A stretch of 48,573 bases of DNA, taken from Bacteroidota bacterium (GTDB taxonomy: Bacteria; Bacteroidota; Bacteroidia; Sphingobacteriales; Sphingobacteriaceae). The stretch covers positions 1,008-49,580 of the forward strand of contig JABDGE010000022.1 of the NCBI GenBank assembly GCA_013286235.1, written 5' to 3'. A program made the translations under genes and the position numbers. Below, piece by piece: positions 34,480-44,834 of the stretch. The number at the start of each line of letters is the position of its first letter. The stretch's first letter is position 1. The notes below the pieces were generated by a model. That model was not told the DNA's origin. It searched no databases and saw nothing but the letters and a program-made list of their open reading frames with translations.

Positions 34480-34850
34480 TCAGTATAATCTCTTCTTTCC
34501 AAAAAGGTGTATTTGTTGCCCCATGGGTCTAAGATCTCGAATGCCAACCCTTCAGGTATATAATGCGGCTTGTTTAAAATACTTAATCCATCCGGGCCGA
34601 TATGATGAAAGTCATTTAAGCAGTCGGTGGTGTTGATGACCAGGCTGGGATCATTATTGTCATTCACACTTTGCCGGGCGGTGGTAAAGATTTCATAGAA
34701 ATTTCCATAGTTATCGCCAATCATCACACCGCTTAGGTTTTTTGAAACAGGATGCGTGTGCACAACAAATCCCAACTTTTCCACTAAAAAGTCCAACGCC
34801 ATTTTTGGCTCATTTAAATAAAATGGTAAACCATTTATCACTTCGCTGCT
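34476..34850 (-). CDS. VOC-family (glyoxalase-like) protein
   Basis: A 124-aa protein. The ATG at 34850 is chosen because MSSEVINGLPFYLNEPK starts the domain; the frame is open to 34958 but that extension is not domain-like. Visible marks are ALDFLVEKLGF and the closing FEILDPWGNKYTFLER typical of vicinal-oxygen-chelate proteins such as glyoxalase I or bleomycin-resistance relatives. Metal ligands are not clearly assignable. It forms an operon with the following AraC regulator. Confidence 0.75.
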   Translation of the reverse strand, partial: SSEVINGLPFYLNEPKMALDFLVEKLGFVVHTHPVSKNLSGVMIGDNYGNFYEIFTTARQSVNDNNDPSLVINTTDCLNDFHHIGPDGLSILNKPHYIPEGLAFEILDPWGNKYTFLERRDYTD

Positions 34851-35125
34851 CATTTTTTTCGCCGGTAAGCCATAGTTCAAATTTACCTTGACTAAGCTCC
34901 GCAGGGCTACCCCTAAAAGGGGGATTTTGATTATTGGTAGTTTCCACCTATTTGCCAAAAATCTTACGCCGTATTATTACAATACTCGATACTCCTCGTT
35001 TCGGGAAATTTTTTTAACTGATAATTCTATTTACCATGAGATACGCTCATCTGCGCCCCCCGTGACTGCGACTTTATCAAAACAGTACACATACAAGAAC
35101 CAACATCTCTTTTAAATTAACTAAC

Positions 35126-38100
35126 ATGAAACAAAAATTACTTTTAATTATAGGTTTAAGCCTGGCTGTTTTCTTCCAGGCTTTCGCACAAAACCATAAG
35201 GTTACCGGTACAGTTACGGCCAAGGATGATGGCCTGCCTGTTATAGGCGCATCAGTAAAGATCAAAGGAACAACTACTGGTGTTCAAACAGCCACCAATG
35301 GTTCCTATACCGTTAATGTACCAGCCAACGCAGTACTTATATTCTCATATATCGGCTATAACACCCAAACCGTTCCTGTTGGCGCCAATTCGGTTATAAA
35401 CGTTGTGCTCGAACCTGCAAGCCAGGTGCTGGGAGAGGTAGTGGTAACAACCGCATTAGGCATTAAACATTCAGAAAAAGAACTGGGTTATTCTACGGCC
35501 GAGATTACCGCTAAACAAATTACCGCGACCGACGCAACAAACGTGGCCAATGGTTTAACGGGCAAAGTGGCTGGTTTGGCTGTTTACGAACTGGATAACA
35601 GCGTCGATCCAAACATTGCGATCGTTCTTCGCGGTAACCGTTCCCTCGAAGGCGACAACAACGCACTCATCGTATTGGACGGCGTTCCGATGCCTGGTGC
35701 ACTGCTTAGTTCCATCAACCCAAATGATATCGCCGATATATCCATACTGAAGGGCGCCGGCGCCGCGGCGATCTATGGTTCCGAAGCATCCAACGGTGTG
35801 GTAGCAATCAGTACCAAAAGAGGTTCATCTACGGGCAAACCAACTATCGTCTATCAAAACTCTGTGCAGGCCGAAATGGTGGCCTTCTATCCCAAATTGC
35901 AAACAAGTTTTGGAACCTATGGTGGTGAAGGTAATTATATAAACCCGGTTACCGGGTTTACGGAGTATGTTCCTTACGAAAACCAGGAATATGGCCCGGC
36001 CTATAACGGTCAGCCGGTACAATTGGGCGCTCCGCTTGATAGCGCCAACGGTGTAAAGGACATTGTACCTTACAAAGCGTACCCGGTTAGCCCGATCGAC
36101 GCATTTTTCCAAACAGGTATTACCGAGCAGAATGATATTTCCTACTCGCAGGGCGATGCTAAGAACAGCATTTTTGTTTCTGCTCAAAATGCATACCGGA
36201 CAACTGTTGTACCGAATGATAAAAATGTCAGGGATGCCTTCAGCATACGGGGGCACCATACCGATGGAATATTTTCCGTCGATTATTCGGTCGAATATAG
36301 TAAAACCACGATCAGTACTTATATAGGGAATAACAATCCATTAAACACACAATACGGAATCCCGTTGCCCGGTAGTTATGTGACCACCGCCGGCGCTAAT
36401 GACCTGTATTCATCCATTTTGCAGCTCCCGGCGTTTTATAACATTAAGGATTTCCAGAATCCGAACTCTGATCTCGGCAATGCAAGCAATTATCCTGATG
36501 CTTATGCCATCAACCCATACTGGATCGTTGACGAGGCACGGCGAAATGAGCAGCGGGATGTATTTTTGGGCCAGCTAAAGTTAGCAGTCGATGCTACAAA
36601 GTGGTTAACCATAAGTTACCATGTCTCTGATAATTTTGGCATCGACCAGGAAGAATATACCAAGGCACAGGTAAACTTTACGCCGTACTCCATCAGCGAT
36701 CCATTCGGTGCAGGCAGTAACCCAGCAGTATTTGTAACCGGCGTATCGCCCGGCAGTGCTTATGACGTTTACCAGTATGGCGACGGTACAAACAACAACC
36801 CCGGGTACGCCCGGCTTCAGGGCGATGCCTTGGTTGATTTTCACCCCAACCTGATCAAGGATATTAAAACCGACCTCCTGGTGGGTAACTCGATCTATCA
36901 ATTATACGATAAGTATCAAATAACCGGGAGCAGCGACCTGCTGGTAGATAATTTTTATAATATCAATACCATAGGCGGCCAGCCAGTAGCGCAGGAAGGC
37001 GATTATGTAGTGCGAAATATTTCATTTTTCGGCGACCTGAATTTGAGCTACAAAGGTTTCCTTACCCTCGAAGGAACCTTCAGAAATGAACAGGATTCGA
37101 GGTTATCCAAAGCTGAACGATCGTTTAATTATCCTTCGGCAAAGGTCTCCTTCGTGCCTACTGATGTGATCGCCTCGTTGAAGAACAGTGATGTTTTAAC
37201 CTATGCAAAGTTCTATGGCTCGGTAAGCCAGGTTGGTAATATTAACATCGGGCCTTACTCAATTTACGACACCTTTGGTATTACCCCGGGTTTCCCGTAC
37301 GGATCACTGGGTGGCTTAAGTGCCAGCAGCGTCAACTATAGCCCTACACTAAAGCCTGAAATAACCACTGAAACCGAAATAGGCACTGAACTGGCCTTCT
37401 TCAGAAACCGGCTGGATTTTAATTTCTCTTATTATAATTCGTTCGACAGAAATCAAACCGTTCCCATTTCTACCTCAATTGCTACCGGGTATTCTACTTC
37501 TATATTAAATATTGGCGAAACACAATCACAAGGATATGAGTTCCAGTTAACAGGGCAAATATTTACACAGGCAAAAAACAATTTCGGCTGGACACTTGGG
37601 GGCAACCTGTCCATCAATAATTCGAAAGTTATATCACTGCTGCCCGGTGTTAACCAATTATCCCTGGGCGGCCTTGACTATGCCGTGGTTGGGCAGCCTT
37701 TCCCATTACTCCAGGGCACCGATTTTATACGCGACCCGCAAGGCCAGGTAGTAGTAGGCGCAACCGGGTATCCGCAAACCGCATCGGCGCTCACCGATTT
37801 TGGCAGAACAACCCCGAAGTATGATTTAGGGGTAACAACTAACTGGACTTATAAGTTTGTGACCCTGGGCGCGGTGTTTGAATACCGTGGCGGCGATGTA
37901 ATTTATAATTCTATCGGCAACTCACTGGTTTTTACCGGTTCATCCGCATATTCAGCATCAAATGGCCGCCAGCGGTTTATTTACCCAAATTCAGTAATTC
38001 AAACCGGGCCAAACACCTATGCACCTAACACCAGCATTAGCGTACAGGATGGTAATTATGGTTTCTGGCAAACTTCGCAATTCCAAAGCACCAACAGCCC

Positions 38101-38368
38101 ATGGGTCACCAGCGGCGCCTTCTGGAAGCTGCGCGAAATAAACCTCACATTCAGCTTAGATAAGTTTATTAAAAATAAAAAATACATCAAGGGCCTTGCG
38201 GTAGCATTAACCGGAAGAAACCTTTTTATCTGGGTGCCTAAAGAGAACACCTATACCGATCCTGAATTCTCCGATACGTTGCCGACCAGTAGTGCACGAG
38301 GGTTTACTGATATAAATGAATTACCCGGCACGCGGGTATTTGGCGGCAGTTTAAAAGTAACGTTGTAA
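35126..38368 (+). CDS. SusC/RagA-type TonB-linked outer-membrane transporter
   Basis: A 1080-aa outer-membrane protein. It has a signal peptide (1-21, FQAFAQ), a carboxypeptidase-regulatory-like domain (about 25-95, GTVTAKDDGLPVIGASVKIKG), a TonB box region (LGEVVVTTALG), a plug with VLDGVPMPGA and LKGAGAAAIYGSEASNGVVAI, and a long beta-barrel ending in VFGGSLKVTL. It imports large ligands, usually glycans, with its SusD partner 18 bases downstream. There is no FecR/sigma pair beside it, so control is probably by a two-component or AraC system. Substrate unknown. Confidence 0.95.
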   Translation: MKQKLLLIIGLSLAVFFQAFAQNHKVTGTVTAKDDGLPVIGASVKIKGTTTGVQTATNGSYTVNVPANAVLIFSYIGYNTQTVPVGANSVINVVLEPASQVLGEVVVTTALGIKHSEKELGYSTAEITAKQITATDATNVANGLTGKVAGLAVYELDNSVDPNIAIVLRGNRSLEGDNNALIVLDGVPMPGALLSSINPNDIADISILKGAGAAAIYGSEASNGVVAISTKRGSSTGKPTIVYQNSVQAEMVAFYPKLQTSFGTYGGEGNYINPVTGFTEYVPYENQEYGPAYNGQPVQLGAPLDSANGVKDIVPYKAYPVSPIDAFFQTGITEQNDISYSQGDAKNSIFVSAQNAYRTTVVPNDKNVRDAFSIRGHHTDGIFSVDYSVEYSKTTISTYIGNNNPLNTQYGIPLPGSYVTTAGANDLYSSILQLPAFYNIKDFQNPNSDLGNASNYPDAYAINPYWIVDEARRNEQRDVFLGQLKLAVDATKWLTISYHVSDNFGIDQEEYTKAQVNFTPYSISDPFGAGSNPAVFVTGVSPGSAYDVYQYGDGTNNNPGYARLQGDALVDFHPNLIKDIKTDLLVGNSIYQLYDKYQITGSSDLLVDNFYNINTIGGQPVAQEGDYVVRNISFFGDLNLSYKGFLTLEGTFRNEQDSRLSKAERSFNYPSAKVSFVPTDVIASLKNSDVLTYAKFYGSVSQVGNINIGPYSIYDTFGITPGFPYGSLGGLSASSVNYSPTLKPEITTETEIGTELAFFRNRLDFNFSYYNSFDRNQTVPISTSIATGYSTSILNIGETQSQGYEFQLTGQIFTQAKNNFGWTLGGNLSINNSKVISLLPGVNQLSLGGLDYAVVGQPFPLLQGTDFIRDPQGQVVVGATGYPQTASALTDFGRTTPKYDLGVTTNWTYKFVTLGAVFEYRGGDVIYNSIGNSLVFTGSSAYSASNGRQRFIYPNSVIQTGPNTYAPNTSISVQDGNYGFWQTSQFQSTNSPWVTSGAFWKLREINLTFSLDKFIKNKKYIKGLAVALTGRNLFIWVPKENTYTDPEFSDTLPTSSARGFTDINELPGTRVFGGSLKVTL

Positions 38369-38386
38369 TTTTTTAAATATAAAGCG

Positions 38387-39862
38387 ATGAAAAAATACAT
38401 TTCAATTATAACATTAGTTTTTATAACCGGCATGGCCGGCTGTAAAAAGACCTACCTCGACCAGGAGGTTAACCCGGATTTTCCATCGGTCACTACGCCG
38501 CAATATACGTTGGCCGGCGCTGAAGAATCGTCCGCAGCGATTTTAACGCTCGACTATCCTGAATATGGCGAATGGGGTGGGATCTGGTGCTTTAGCGGCA
38601 GCTATACGCCTGATGCTCAATTCCAGGAGTTTGCGGTTTCGATCACTGTTCCACCCCAGCCTAACGACGCGTGGGGCGACCTATACAGCAATCTCACTAA
38701 CTATAACAATTTGCAGGTTAGCTCAGAAGCGGTGCCCGCCGATGCGAACTTTGAAGCAATTGCCATGATCATGAAGGCATTTGACTTTGAGCAACTGGTG
38801 GATAATTATAATAATGTGCCTTATACCCAGGCCTTTCAGCCTGCCACAAAACTTTTCCCTGCTTATGATACCGGCCAGTCTATTTACAACGACCTGGTGA
38901 AGCAACTGGATGCCGCTATCTCTTTAATTAGCAAAAGCGGGGCTTCGGCCACCAATCCGGGCACTTCCGATATTATTTACGGGGGGAATATGACCAACTG
39001 GCAAATATTTGCAAACACCCTTAAATTACGGCTGGCCATACGCCAAAGCAACCTAAGCACCAACACGGCGCAGGCAGACTTAGCCTCCACTGCGAGTATC
39101 GGTTATATAGGTGTTGCAACCGAAGCTGATTGCCAGCCTGGTTATTCGAATGCCTTAGGCAAGGAAAATCCTTTTTATGCGATCTATGGATTCGATCAAA
39201 ATGGCAACCCCGGAGCCGGCTATGAAACGCAAAGATCAAATATAGTGGCATCTAACCTGATGAAAAGCCTTAACGACCCCAGGGATTCTGCTTACTATCA
39301 AACAGTCAACGGCGCCATTAACGCACTTCAGCTGGGCAACCCGCAAAATGCGTCAAACGCGGTATCAAGCCCGCTTGGCCCCGGCATTATAAAAAGCCCT
39401 GAACAGCCATCTATAATATTTTCTGCGTATGAATCTTTATTCCTGCAGGCCGAGGCTGTGGCCCGGGGCTGGATACCCGGTTCCGCCGCCGCGCTCTACA
39501 ATGCAGGCATCACAGCGTCCTTCAATGCGGTTAACGCACAGGGACCGGTTGCAGCATACCTGGCCCAACCAGCCGTGGCCTATCCCGCAGGTGGTACACT
39601 AAATCAGCAGGTAAAAGCTATCATCACTCAAAAATATATTTCGTTGAATAGCTATTTTAACCTCGAAAACTACAATGAGTTCCGAAGGACCGGTTACCCG
39701 GTATTACCGCAAAACCCGGCTTCGCAGGATCCTGCCGCAGTATCTCAAACGCTTCCGTTAAGAATACCTTACCCCCTTAGCGAACTGAATACCAACCCGG
39801 CAAACCTGGCTTTGCAGGGTAACATCGACATATTCACGTCAAAAATATTTTGGGCCCAATAA
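38387..39862 (+). CDS. SusD/RagB-family surface lipoprotein
   Basis: A 491-aa lipoprotein that captures ligand on the cell surface and closes over the SusC barrel. The lipobox ends at Cys19 (TGMAGC). The helical TPR-like core is visible (AMIMKAFDFEQLVDNYNNVPYTQAF) and the C-terminal region with NEFRRTGYPVLP and RIPYPLSELNTNPAN matches the SusD family close. It lies between SusC and a DUF1735-type protein. Confidence 0.95.
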   Translation: MKKYISIITLVFITGMAGCKKTYLDQEVNPDFPSVTTPQYTLAGAEESSAAILTLDYPEYGEWGGIWCFSGSYTPDAQFQEFAVSITVPPQPNDAWGDLYSNLTNYNNLQVSSEAVPADANFEAIAMIMKAFDFEQLVDNYNNVPYTQAFQPATKLFPAYDTGQSIYNDLVKQLDAAISLISKSGASATNPGTSDIIYGGNMTNWQIFANTLKLRLAIRQSNLSTNTAQADLASTASIGYIGVATEADCQPGYSNALGKENPFYAIYGFDQNGNPGAGYETQRSNIVASNLMKSLNDPRDSAYYQTVNGAINALQLGNPQNASNAVSSPLGPGIIKSPEQPSIIFSAYESLFLQAEAVARGWIPGSAAALYNAGITASFNAVNAQGPVAAYLAQPAVAYPAGGTLNQQVKAIITQKYISLNSYFNLENYNEFRRTGYPVLPQNPASQDPAAVSQTLPLRIPYPLSELNTNPANLALQGNIDIFTSKIFWAQ

Positions 39863-39873
39863 AATCTAAAAAG

Positions 39874-40845
39874 ATGAAAAAGATGAAATATTCAATAATA
39901 ACTATGATTTTGGTTACGGCGGTTTTTAACCTGAGCTCGTGCCTCAAAGACAGTAAGTGGTATGTAAATGTCTCGCAAGGCATACCACTCGTGGAGTTGC
40001 CACTTGAAGCGCGGAACCTGCCGGGCAACCTGGTGCCTGAAGCATTGCCTATTTCAACAACCCCGCAGGTGATCCAGGTGGCTGTAAATTTAGCCTATGC
40101 CAACACCCTGAGCACTCCGGTCACTGTTACCTTAGCCGTTGATCCCTCTGCTGTTGCAACCTATAACACTGCCAATGGGTTGGACACCGGGGGTAATGTA
40201 CCCTATACGTTGCTGCCGGCTGCCGACTATTCCATACCCAGTTACCAGGTTGTGATACCGGCTGGCCAGCATTTGGTCTTTATGAACATAAATGTCAACA
40301 CAAGCTTGGTTGATCCTTCGGGGCTGTTCATTTTGCCGATAAAAATAGTAAACGGCGGCGGGCAGCAGATCAGTAATTACAATGAACTCCTTTTGGCCGT
40401 TGGCGCGAAAAACCAGTACGACGGTGAATATACGGTCACCGGTACGCTGTCGGATAACACAACCTCAACTATAACCGGCTCCTATCCCGAAACGGTTTAC
40501 CTGGAAACGGCAAGCGGCACTACCGACGCCTTTTATGATCCGAACCTGGGCTTCGGGCACGCAATCACCACAAGTACAGGCGCCAGCTATTATGGGTCAT
40601 TTGCCCCGGTATTTACCTTCAGCGGCAGCTCCATTACAGCTGTTACCAATTATTACGGGCAATACTCAGGCTCGCACTTACGGTCGGCAGTATTATCCCC
40701 AACCGGCGTAAATAAATATACCAGCGGAAGTCCTGGCCAGGCCGGTTCTGTATTCCAGGTTACGTACATAATGGATCAGGGCAATCCCGGTGTACCGCGT
40801 ACCACCTTCGTGGAAACATTCACGTACCAGGGCCCAAGGCCGTGA
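39874..40845 (+). CDS. DUF1735-type surface lipoprotein of the SusC/D locus
   Basis: A 323-aa lipoprotein. The ATG at 39874 is chosen over 39850 because it begins the signal peptide, with lipobox LSSC. The N-terminal half carries the Ig-like DUF1735 pattern: STPVTVTLAVDPSAVATYN, LLPAADYSIPS, VVIPAGQ. The remainder is a beta-rich domain with a YDGEYTVTGTLSD start, as in surface glycan-binding proteins. It likely supports ligand binding outside the cell. It closes the three-gene operon, with a terminator at 40928. Confidence 0.85.
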   Translation: MKKMKYSIITMILVTAVFNLSSCLKDSKWYVNVSQGIPLVELPLEARNLPGNLVPEALPISTTPQVIQVAVNLAYANTLSTPVTVTLAVDPSAVATYNTANGLDTGGNVPYTLLPAADYSIPSYQVVIPAGQHLVFMNINVNTSLVDPSGLFILPIKIVNGGGQQISNYNELLLAVGAKNQYDGEYTVTGTLSDNTTSTITGSYPETVYLETASGTTDAFYDPNLGFGHAITTSTGASYYGSFAPVFTFSGSSITAVTNYYGQYSGSHLRSAVLSPTGVNKYTSGSPGQAGSVFQVTYIMDQGNPGVPRTTFVETFTYQGPRP

Positions 40846-40927
40846 GTAAAAAAGCTAAAGGCGCAAAGCAGAAAGCTAAAATATTGATCATTAACAGACT
40901 TAATTAAAACTAATATTTGAACATGCC

Positions 40928-40957
40928 AAGCCGCCTCAATTCAGGGGCGGCTTTTTA
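40928..40957 (+). terminator. Hairpin terminator of the SusC/D operon
   Basis: AAGCCGCC (40928-40935) pairs with GGCGGCTT (40946-40953), followed by a T-run. It lies 83 bases after the DUF1735 gene. The spacer from here to 41302 has a second hairpin and no gene. Confidence 0.8.
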
Positions 40958-41092
40958 TTAGGCTAATTTAACGGGAGCCGTTAAATTACATAAATTGGTA
41001 CAATTCACTCATTCGAATAATTCTTCGCTGTTTACATTTGATACAGCTGATCAGGTAGCTACGTTAATAGTACGATCAGTTAATAGTTAATT

Positions 41093-41129
41093 AAAAAGTC
41101 AAATACGCGAGGTATCTGACTTTTTTTTT
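41093..41129 (+). terminator. Second terminator-like hairpin
   Basis: AAAAAGTCA pairs with TGACTTTTT, with an inner ATAC/GTAT pairing and a run of T. It lies in the spacer between the SusC/D operon and the SnoaL-like pair. Confidence 0.6.
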
Positions 41130-41302
41130 GGAACTTTCTAAAGTTTTTTTAGAAAACAATTATGCTACGTTCAGGGCGCGGTTCACCTTTTGCTTCCCAT
41201 CAATTGGAAACAATTTGAAGGGTTAGAAAAACGGCTGGCCTGGCACATTGATAATAATTTAACTCAACAAGTTGATTAAAACACATTAGATAAAATTAAG
41301 AT

Positions 41303-41749
41303 ATGAAAACTACACTCAAAAAAAATGCGCTTGGATGCTTATTGGTCGCTGCGCTGCTCCTGTTTAACAGCAACTGTACCAGCCAGAGTGCAGGGCTTCC
41401 AAACCAAACACTAATTAAAGCTTATTACACGGCCTTCGAGAAAAAAGATTGGAACATGTTAAAGTCCTTGCTCGCGGATGGTTTTACTTTCACCAGCCCG
41501 AATGATGATCATATTGATGTAAACGTCTATAAGGAAAGATGCTGGCCAAATTCCGCTAATATCAAAAGATTTGATATAGATAAACTGATGATTAATGGAG
41601 ATGAAGCCTTTGTAACCTATAACGGCTGGACTACAAGTGGTAAATTATTCAGGAACACGGAGTATTTTAAATTTAAAGACGGGAAGATAAAAGAGAATGT
41701 GTGTTACTTTGGCCCCGGCATCAGTTACCCCAATAATACCGCAAAATAA
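41303..41749 (+). CDS. Secreted SnoaL/NTF2-like protein, copy 1
   Basis: A 148-aa exported protein: signal peptide with lipobox-like NSNC, then an NTF2-like fold (AYYTAFEKKDWNMLKSLLADGF, and EYFKFKDGKIKENVCYFGPG). Such folds bind small hydrophobic ligands or act as isomerase-type enzymes; no catalytic set is certain. The next gene is a close paralogue, 38 bases downstream. Confidence 0.75.
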   Translation: MKTTLKKNALGCLLVAALLLFNSNCTSQSAGLPNQTLIKAYYTAFEKKDWNMLKSLLADGFTFTSPNDDHIDVNVYKERCWPNSANIKRFDIDKLMINGDEAFVTYNGWTTSGKLFRNTEYFKFKDGKIKENVCYFGPGISYPNNTAK

Positions 41750-41787
41750 CGACCATAAACGTACACGAAACGAAAAAACTATATAAA

Positions 41788-42234
41788 ATGAAAAATACAC
41801 TCAAAAAAATTGCGCCTGGATGCTTATTTGCCATCACGCTGCTTTTGCTTACCATTAACTGTTCCGCCCAGAGCGGCAAGGAAGCTAATGAAAAAACAGT
41901 TAGAGCGGTTTATACCGCTTATGAGAAAAAAGATTGGAACCTATTGAAGTCCCTTTTTGCTGATGGGTTTAATTTCAACAGCCCAAATGATGACCATATT
42001 GATATAGTGGAATATAAGAAACGATGCTGGCCAAATGCATACAATATCAAAAGTTTTCAAATCGATAAGCTTGTCGTTGATGGAGATAATGCCTTTGTGC
42101 TCTATCATGGCTGGACTTTGGATGGCAAGGAAATGGAGAACACGGAATATTTTACATTGAAAGACGGTAAAATAAAGGAGTTTACTTGTTTCTTTGGCCC
42201 CGGCATAAGTTTCCCTAACAACACAAAAAAATAA
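41788..42234 (+). CDS. Secreted SnoaL/NTF2-like protein, copy 2
   Basis: A 148-aa paralogue of the preceding gene, equal in length and clearly similar along its whole length (shared EKKDWN.LKSL.ADGF, SPNDDHID, FGPGIS.PNNT). The signal peptide differs more than the mature part. This is a tandem duplication that has since diverged, which hints at separate ligands. Confidence 0.75.
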   Translation: MKNTLKKIAPGCLFAITLLLLTINCSAQSGKEANEKTVRAVYTAYEKKDWNLLKSLFADGFNFNSPNDDHIDIVEYKKRCWPNAYNIKSFQIDKLVVDGDNAFVLYHGWTLDGKEMENTEYFTLKDGKIKEFTCFFGPGISFPNNTKK

Positions 42235-42328
42235 GGGATAAAAGTGTTTTTCGGCTTACATCCGTCCAGGTCCCCACTTTGAACGTACGAAGGGGGGGTG
42301 AATTATATACAGCCAAAAAAATCAGCTT

Positions 42329-43195
42329 TTAACTTAGCCGGAGGGAAGATGGCGGAGATCCAAACCTTTCTTTAAATGCGCGGCTGAAATGGGAAACGGT
42401 TTCGAAACCTGATTCAAATGCTATCTCATTTATTGTGCTTTGTGTCGTACTGAGCAGGTGCCTGGCATAGCTTAATCGCTTTTCGAGCAGCCATTTCCCG
42501 GGAGTGGTGTCAAATAAGTGCTGAAAATCACGCTTAAAGGCTGAAAGGCTGCGGTTGCTCATCCTCGCAAACTCCTCAAGCTTCAGGTTATAGCGATAAT
42601 TGTCCGTCATCAATCGTTCCAGCGCGACCGGCCGCGGCTCATGAACCAACGAACAAAAATACGATAGCAAGCCTGCATTGGACGGGTTATCCGCAATGGT
42701 TAAGATCAATTCCTTAAACTTCAGTTCCAGCAAGGATTGCGCAGGTTCCTTTGCTTCGCCGAAATAGGAGGCCATAGAAAGAAAGAACCCAGCCAGCGTT
42801 TCGCTGGTATTTAAGGTGAACACTTGCCTGTGCTGGGCAGGTGTAGCAGGCGCGCTGAATTTTTTACCCAGGGTTTGGCAAATAAAATCATCCGGGATAA
42901 AGAACAGCACCAGGCAAAAGCCTACATCAAAAAATTGCTCCAGCACAAAGGCCCCTTTCCGGATGAATATGCAGCTGCCCTGGCCAATGTCATACGAACC
43001 TTCTGACGTATGCCATATCTTCCTGCCTTCTACCACATAGAAAAGATAATTGTATTGGGTCCATAACGCCGAAAACCTCGTTTTCATCAGGCGTGCTTCA
43101 GCGGGACAGCTGAATACGGTGATCAGCGTATCGTTACAGTTGAACTGCCGGTAATAGTTCGGATGCTGCAATACGCTTTCGTAAAAGTTACGCAT
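42329..43195 (-). CDS. AraC-family transcriptional regulator
   Basis: A 288-aa regulator. Two C-terminal helix-turn-helix units: FARMSNRSLSAFKRDFQHLF and IAFESGFETVSHFSRAFKERFG. The N-terminal cupin-like half (YFVVEGRKIWHTSEGS-type segment) senses an effector. It is divergent from the PLP decarboxylase gene across a 117-base spacer and is its likely regulator. Confidence 0.85.
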   Translation of the reverse strand: MRNFYESVLQHPNYYRQFNCNDTLITVFSCPAEARLMKTRFSALWTQYNYLFYVVEGRKIWHTSEGSYDIGQGSCIFIRKGAFVLEQFFDVGFCLVLFFIPDDFICQTLGKKFSAPATPAQHRQVFTLNTSETLAGFFLSMASYFGEAKEPAQSLLELKFKELILTIADNPSNAGLLSYFCSLVHEPRPVALERLMTDNYRYNLKLEEFARMSNRSLSAFKRDFQHLFDTTPGKWLLEKRLSYARHLLSTTQSTINEIAFESGFETVSHFSRAFKERFGSPPSSLRLS

Positions 43196-43312
43196 GGCTG
43201 GTAATTACGATCTAAAAATAATGATTTGGACTTTAAAGTAGTGCAATCTGGACTTTTAAGATAAATTGTTGAGGCTAACTACAGCTAAATTTGAGCAATT
43301 AAAACTTAGGAC

Positions 43313-44815
43313 ATGACAAGTGAAAGTAGTAAAGGTATCCAGATTCCGCCTGGGGAATTTAAAAAAATAGGATACGAGCTGATTGATCAGATTGCGCTAT
43401 TTCTCGATACCATAGCACAAAGGCCGGTAACTACGGAAAAGAGTTCCATTGAGCTGATGGATCTATTGGGCGACGATCCGCTCCCCGAACTCGGTCGGCC
43501 CCCGGGGGAAATATTGTCAAAGGCAACTGAGTTGTTATTTAATTATTCACTTTTGAACGGCCATCCGAAATTTTCAGGGTACATTACTTCATCCCCGGCG
43601 CCCTTGGGCGCACTGGCCGATCTGCTCGCATCAGCTGTCAACCCCAACGTTGGCGCATATAGCCTCAGCCCGGTTGCCACGGAAATAGAAAAGCAAACGG
43701 TCAGGTGGCTGGCAGCCTTTGTCGGCCTTCCGGCTACCTGCGGTGGCTTACTTGTCAGCGGAGGCAATATGGCCAATTTTACCGCCTTTATAACAGCACG
43801 AACTATCAAAGGCCCGCCGGAAATTAAAGAAGAAGGTATATCAAACGAGTCGATGAAATTGACGGTCTATTGTCCCGTTTCAACCCATAGCTGGATAGAA
43901 AAGGCTGCGGTACTGTTCGGCCTGGGTGCCCGGTCTGTACGATGGATAGCCCTTAATAAGGCCGGGCAGATGGATAACCGCTTATTGGAACAAAAAATTA
44001 ACGAAGATCTGTCAAATGGCTGCCGGCCGCTTATGGTCATAGGAAACGCCGGCGACGTTAGTACGGGAGCGGTCGACGATTTGGAGGGTGTTGCGGCCAT
44101 CTGCAAAAAATACATGCTGTGGTTCCATGTTGACGGCGCCTATGGCGCTCCTGCAGCTGCCGTACCCGAATTAAAACACCTTTTCGATGGGATTGAAAAA
44201 GCAGATTCGGTGGCTATGGATCCGCATAAATGGTTATACAGCCCACTGGAGGCTGGCTGTGTTTTGGTAAAAGATCCTCATCATCTCCTGACGACATTTA
44301 GTTCCCACCCGGTTTATTACAACTTCAATAACGATAGCAACAACCCAACGCTGAATTATTATGAATACGGGTTCCAGAATTCGCGTGGCTTTAGGGCGCT
44401 GAAGATTTGGACGGTGCTGCAGCAAATGGGCAAAGCTGGGTATATCGGCCTGATAAACGAAAATATCGCATTATCCCGCCTGTTATTTCAGTTAGCTGAA
44501 GCGCACAGCGAGTTGGAAGCGGTTACGCAAAACCTCAGCATCACGACTTTCCGGTTTGTTCCCGAAGCATGCCAGGCCGATCCTGTCGGACATGAACTTT
44601 ATCTGAACAAGCTCAACGAGGCATTGGTCAATCAGCTGCAGGCTGGCGGTGAGGTGTTTTTATCAAATGCAGTGGTAATGGGGAAATATTGTCTGCGGAG
44701 CTGCCTGGTTAATTTCCGCACAAGTAAAAAAGATATCCATGAAATCGTCGATGTGGTCATCCGGGAGGGCCGGAACGTACATCAAAATTTGATCAGCAAG
44801 CAGGGTAATTATTAA
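43313..44815 (+). CDS. PLP-dependent group II amino-acid decarboxylase
   Basis: A 500-aa enzyme of the aromatic-L-amino-acid / glutamate / diaminobutyrate decarboxylase family. PLP-binding marks: GGNMANF (151-157), His192 in STHSWIEKA stacking on the cofactor, HVDGAYGAP with Asp274, and Schiff-base Lys306 in DPHKWLY. N-terminal PKFSGYITSSPAPLG is the substrate-side loop. Product is an amine whose identity cannot be set from motifs. A methyltransferase gene follows after 19 bases and may act on the amine. Confidence 0.85.
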   Translation: MTSESSKGIQIPPGEFKKIGYELIDQIALFLDTIAQRPVTTEKSSIELMDLLGDDPLPELGRPPGEILSKATELLFNYSLLNGHPKFSGYITSSPAPLGALADLLASAVNPNVGAYSLSPVATEIEKQTVRWLAAFVGLPATCGGLLVSGGNMANFTAFITARTIKGPPEIKEEGISNESMKLTVYCPVSTHSWIEKAAVLFGLGARSVRWIALNKAGQMDNRLLEQKINEDLSNGCRPLMVIGNAGDVSTGAVDDLEGVAAICKKYMLWFHVDGAYGAPAAAVPELKHLFDGIEKADSVAMDPHKWLYSPLEAGCVLVKDPHHLLTTFSSHPVYYNFNNDSNNPTLNYYEYGFQNSRGFRALKIWTVLQQMGKAGYIGLINENIALSRLLFQLAEAHSELEAVTQNLSITTFRFVPEACQADPVGHELYLNKLNEALVNQLQAGGEVFLSNAVVMGKYCLRSCLVNFRTSKKDIHEIVDVVIREGRNVHQNLISKQGNY

Positions 44816-44834
44816 AAACTTAAAATTAATTCAT

